A DNA stretch of 8,113 bases from Acidobacteriaceae bacterium (GTDB taxonomy: Bacteria; Acidobacteriota; Terriglobia; Terriglobales; Acidobacteriaceae), in assembly GCA_030044455.1 (NCBI GenBank), contig JASHVU010000179.1, positions 1-8,113 on the forward strand, in the 5' to 3' direction. A program made the position numbers and the translations under genes. The stretch's first letter is position 1, and every line of letters begins with the position of its first letter. Positions 7,349 through 8,113 of this stretch are shown in pieces. Under the pieces are notes generated by a model. That model made no database searches. It saw nothing but the letters and a program-made list of their open reading frames with translations, and was not told where the DNA came from.

Positions 7349-7376
7349 CTTCCGCGCCATCTTGCCTGCGCGGAAG
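7349..7376 (-). repeat. Perfect 9-bp inverted repeat in the leader of the ATPase operon
   Basis: Arms CTTCCGCGC (7349-7357) and GCGCGGAAG (7368-7376) are perfect complements around a 10-base loop. The hairpin ends about 34 bases upstream of the ATG at 7314. No U-tract follows on either strand, so it is not a typical terminator. It could be an mRNA leader structure or a regulator binding site; nothing in the sequence decides between these. Confidence 0.6.
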
Positions 7377-7469
7377 AATTACCTAGATCCATGATTCCCA
7401 AGGCGGAAAAAACGTCGGTCGCTCGCTTTATTCCATCTGAAATAACGTCCATCCGTCCCCTTTGAGTTC

Positions 7470-7498
7470 ATCTTTTGATGCGATGGACATGCTGTCAA
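7470..7498 (-). promoter_or_regulatory. Candidate sigma70-type promoter for the ATPase/TonB operon
   Basis: On the minus strand a perfect TTGACA (complement of 7493-7498) is followed after 17 bases by AAAGAT (complement of 7470-7475), a weak -10 box that matches TATAAT at three of six positions. Transcription would start near 7463 and give a leader of about 150 bases containing the 9-bp hairpin. The -35 box and spacing are good; the -10 box is the weak point. Confidence 0.4.
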
Positions 7499-7620
7499 GC
7501 GAAGACACGAAATTGTGATGCCAGGCGAATCTGCCAAGCAACTCTCGGCGTCGAGCGCTGCTACGTTCCTTGGTTATAACGTTGATTTGACTCCAAGTAA
7601 ATGACGTTTTGGGGCTTCAT

Positions 7621-7636
7621 ATTACCAAAGTGTAAT
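7621..7636. promoter_or_regulatory. Small dyad ATTAC-N6-GTAAT, possible operator
   Basis: The 5-bp arms ATTAC (7621-7625) and GTAAT (7632-7636) are separated by six bases, a layout typical of dimeric regulator sites. It lies between the two divergent genes, 180 bases before the carboxylase gene start. Such a short dyad can occur by chance and no regulator gene is nearby. Confidence 0.25.
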
Positions 7637-7816
7637 CCAGAGTCATCGAGGTCACCACTTCCGGGCACCAGTAGAGGTGTTACCAGGCCCTTTTTAACCC
7701 TTTTTCCCACCGCCGATTCAGGAAGCCAGCCCGGGGTCTTTCGTCGTACTATTGCGCTGTACTCGTTTGAATGCATCACACAGAGTGGCGAAAGTACCTC
7801 GAAGCGGCCCCCAATA

Positions 7817-8113
7817 ATGTCCGATAACCTGACCCTCGACAATCATTTGCGCTCCTTCCTCGATCCGGCATCCCAGCGCTCCGGGTCCAATCGCTCCGCC
7901 CTTGAGTCGCTGCTTGCCGACCTTCGCGCGACAGAGGAAACGATCCGACAGGGTGGCGGCGCAAAAGCCGTCGACGCACAGCACTCCAAAGGCCGCCTGA
8001 CGGTGCGTGAACGCCTGGACCTGCTGCTGGACTCCGGAACGGAGTTTTTGGAGCTTGGCCTCTGGGCCGCCCACAACATGTACTCCGATTACGGCGGCGC
8101 TCCTGCCGCCGGC
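7817..8113 (+). CDS. Acyl-CoA carboxylase carboxyltransferase (beta) subunit, 3' end cut by window
   Basis: The first 99 codons of a biotin-dependent carboxylase beta subunit run to the window end without a stop. The family N-terminus is visible: GGGAKAVDAQHSKGRLTVRE (46-65), then RLDLLLDSGTEFLELGLWAA and GGAPAAG at the end. This resembles the methylcrotonyl-CoA/propionyl-CoA carboxylase type, where the subunit moves CO2 from carboxybiotin to an acyl-CoA; the substrate cannot be told from this part. Full-length members have about 510-550 residues. ATG 7817 is the first in-frame ATG after a long stretch without one, and the homology begins shortly downstream, but no good Shine-Dalgarno precedes it (only GAAGCGG at 7801-7807). 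If it is a methylcrotonyl-CoA carboxylase, it would yield acetoacetate through leucine breakdown, a product shared with the fahA pathway; that link is speculative. Confidence 0.9.
   Translation, partial: MSDNLTLDNHLRSFLDPASQRSGSNRSALESLLADLRATEETIRQGGGAKAVDAQHSKGRLTVRERLDLLLDSGTEFLELGLWAAHNMYSDYGGAPAAG

Larger units (their letters stand above)
7315..7816. other. Divergent intergenic region of about 500 bases
   Basis: The region separates the leftward ATPase operon from the rightward carboxylase gene and looks richer in A+T than the flanking genes. It holds the leader hairpin at 7349-7376, the promoter candidate at 7470-7498 and the dyad at 7621-7636. I found no tRNA, mobile element end or convincing rightward promoter. 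An open frame on the minus strand across 7561-7842 has no recognisable content and overlaps the carboxylase start, so I leave it out. Confidence 0.6.

Noticed and set aside
7588..7623. TTGACT with TCATAT as a rightward promoter for the carboxylase gene
   Set aside because: The spacing is 24 bases and no acceptable -10 box lies at 16-18 bases.
7561..7842. Minus-strand open frame of 93 codons in the divergent region
   Set aside because: It has no recognisable motif, overlaps the start of the carboxylase gene on the other strand, and its composition looks non-coding.

Overview
The window (about 59% G+C by eye) is a chromosomal fragment from a free-living heterotrophic bacterium. My best guess is an Acidobacteriota, Terriglobia-type genome. 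This rests on the style of the bacterial Ig-like repeats (W..P..I.YGT.L...QLNA....GTF.Y.P..G), a long TonB-family protein, and a tyrosine-degradation operon with an unknown gene between its two enzyme genes. No 16S or other marker gene is present, so the taxon is inferred.

Positions 1-3212 (+ strand) hold a tightly packed aromatic catabolism operon. It has the C-terminal three quarters of homogentisate 1,2-dioxygenase (hmgA, cut by the window start), a 283-residue protein I do not recognise, and fumarylacetoacetase (fahA). The genes overlap (ATGA, then 10 bp), which implies translational coupling. The enzymes perform ring opening of homogentisate and the final hydrolysis to fumarate plus acetoacetate. 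The step between them, maleylacetoacetate isomerisation, has no classical gene here, so the middle protein is a guilt-by-association candidate for that step or an accessory one.

Positions 3213-3397 are a convergent intergenic region with a GC-rich hairpin that can terminate transcription from both sides.

Positions 3398-7314 (- strand) hold a two-gene operon. The first gene encodes an unusual protein: a degenerate receiver domain and a CpaE/TadZ-type (MinD/ParA superfamily) ATPase, followed by five Ig-like repeats of about 76 residues and a short charged tail. No signal peptide or membrane segment is visible. A Shine-Dalgarno-preceded ATG lies exactly at the ATPase/repeat junction. The second gene overlaps the first by 22 bp. 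It encodes a TonB-family protein with about 165 proline-rich residues ahead of a single central membrane segment and a periplasmic TonB C-terminal domain. Together they look like an envelope system with a cytosolic positioning ATPase and a membrane-spanning partner. This is the most novel content of the window.

Positions 7315-7816 are a divergent intergenic region of about 500 bp. It has a sigma70-like promoter candidate for the - strand operon, a perfect 9-bp hairpin in that operon's presumed leader, and a small dyad. At 7817 the + strand starts a gene for an acyl-CoA carboxylase carboxyltransferase subunit, cut by the window end.
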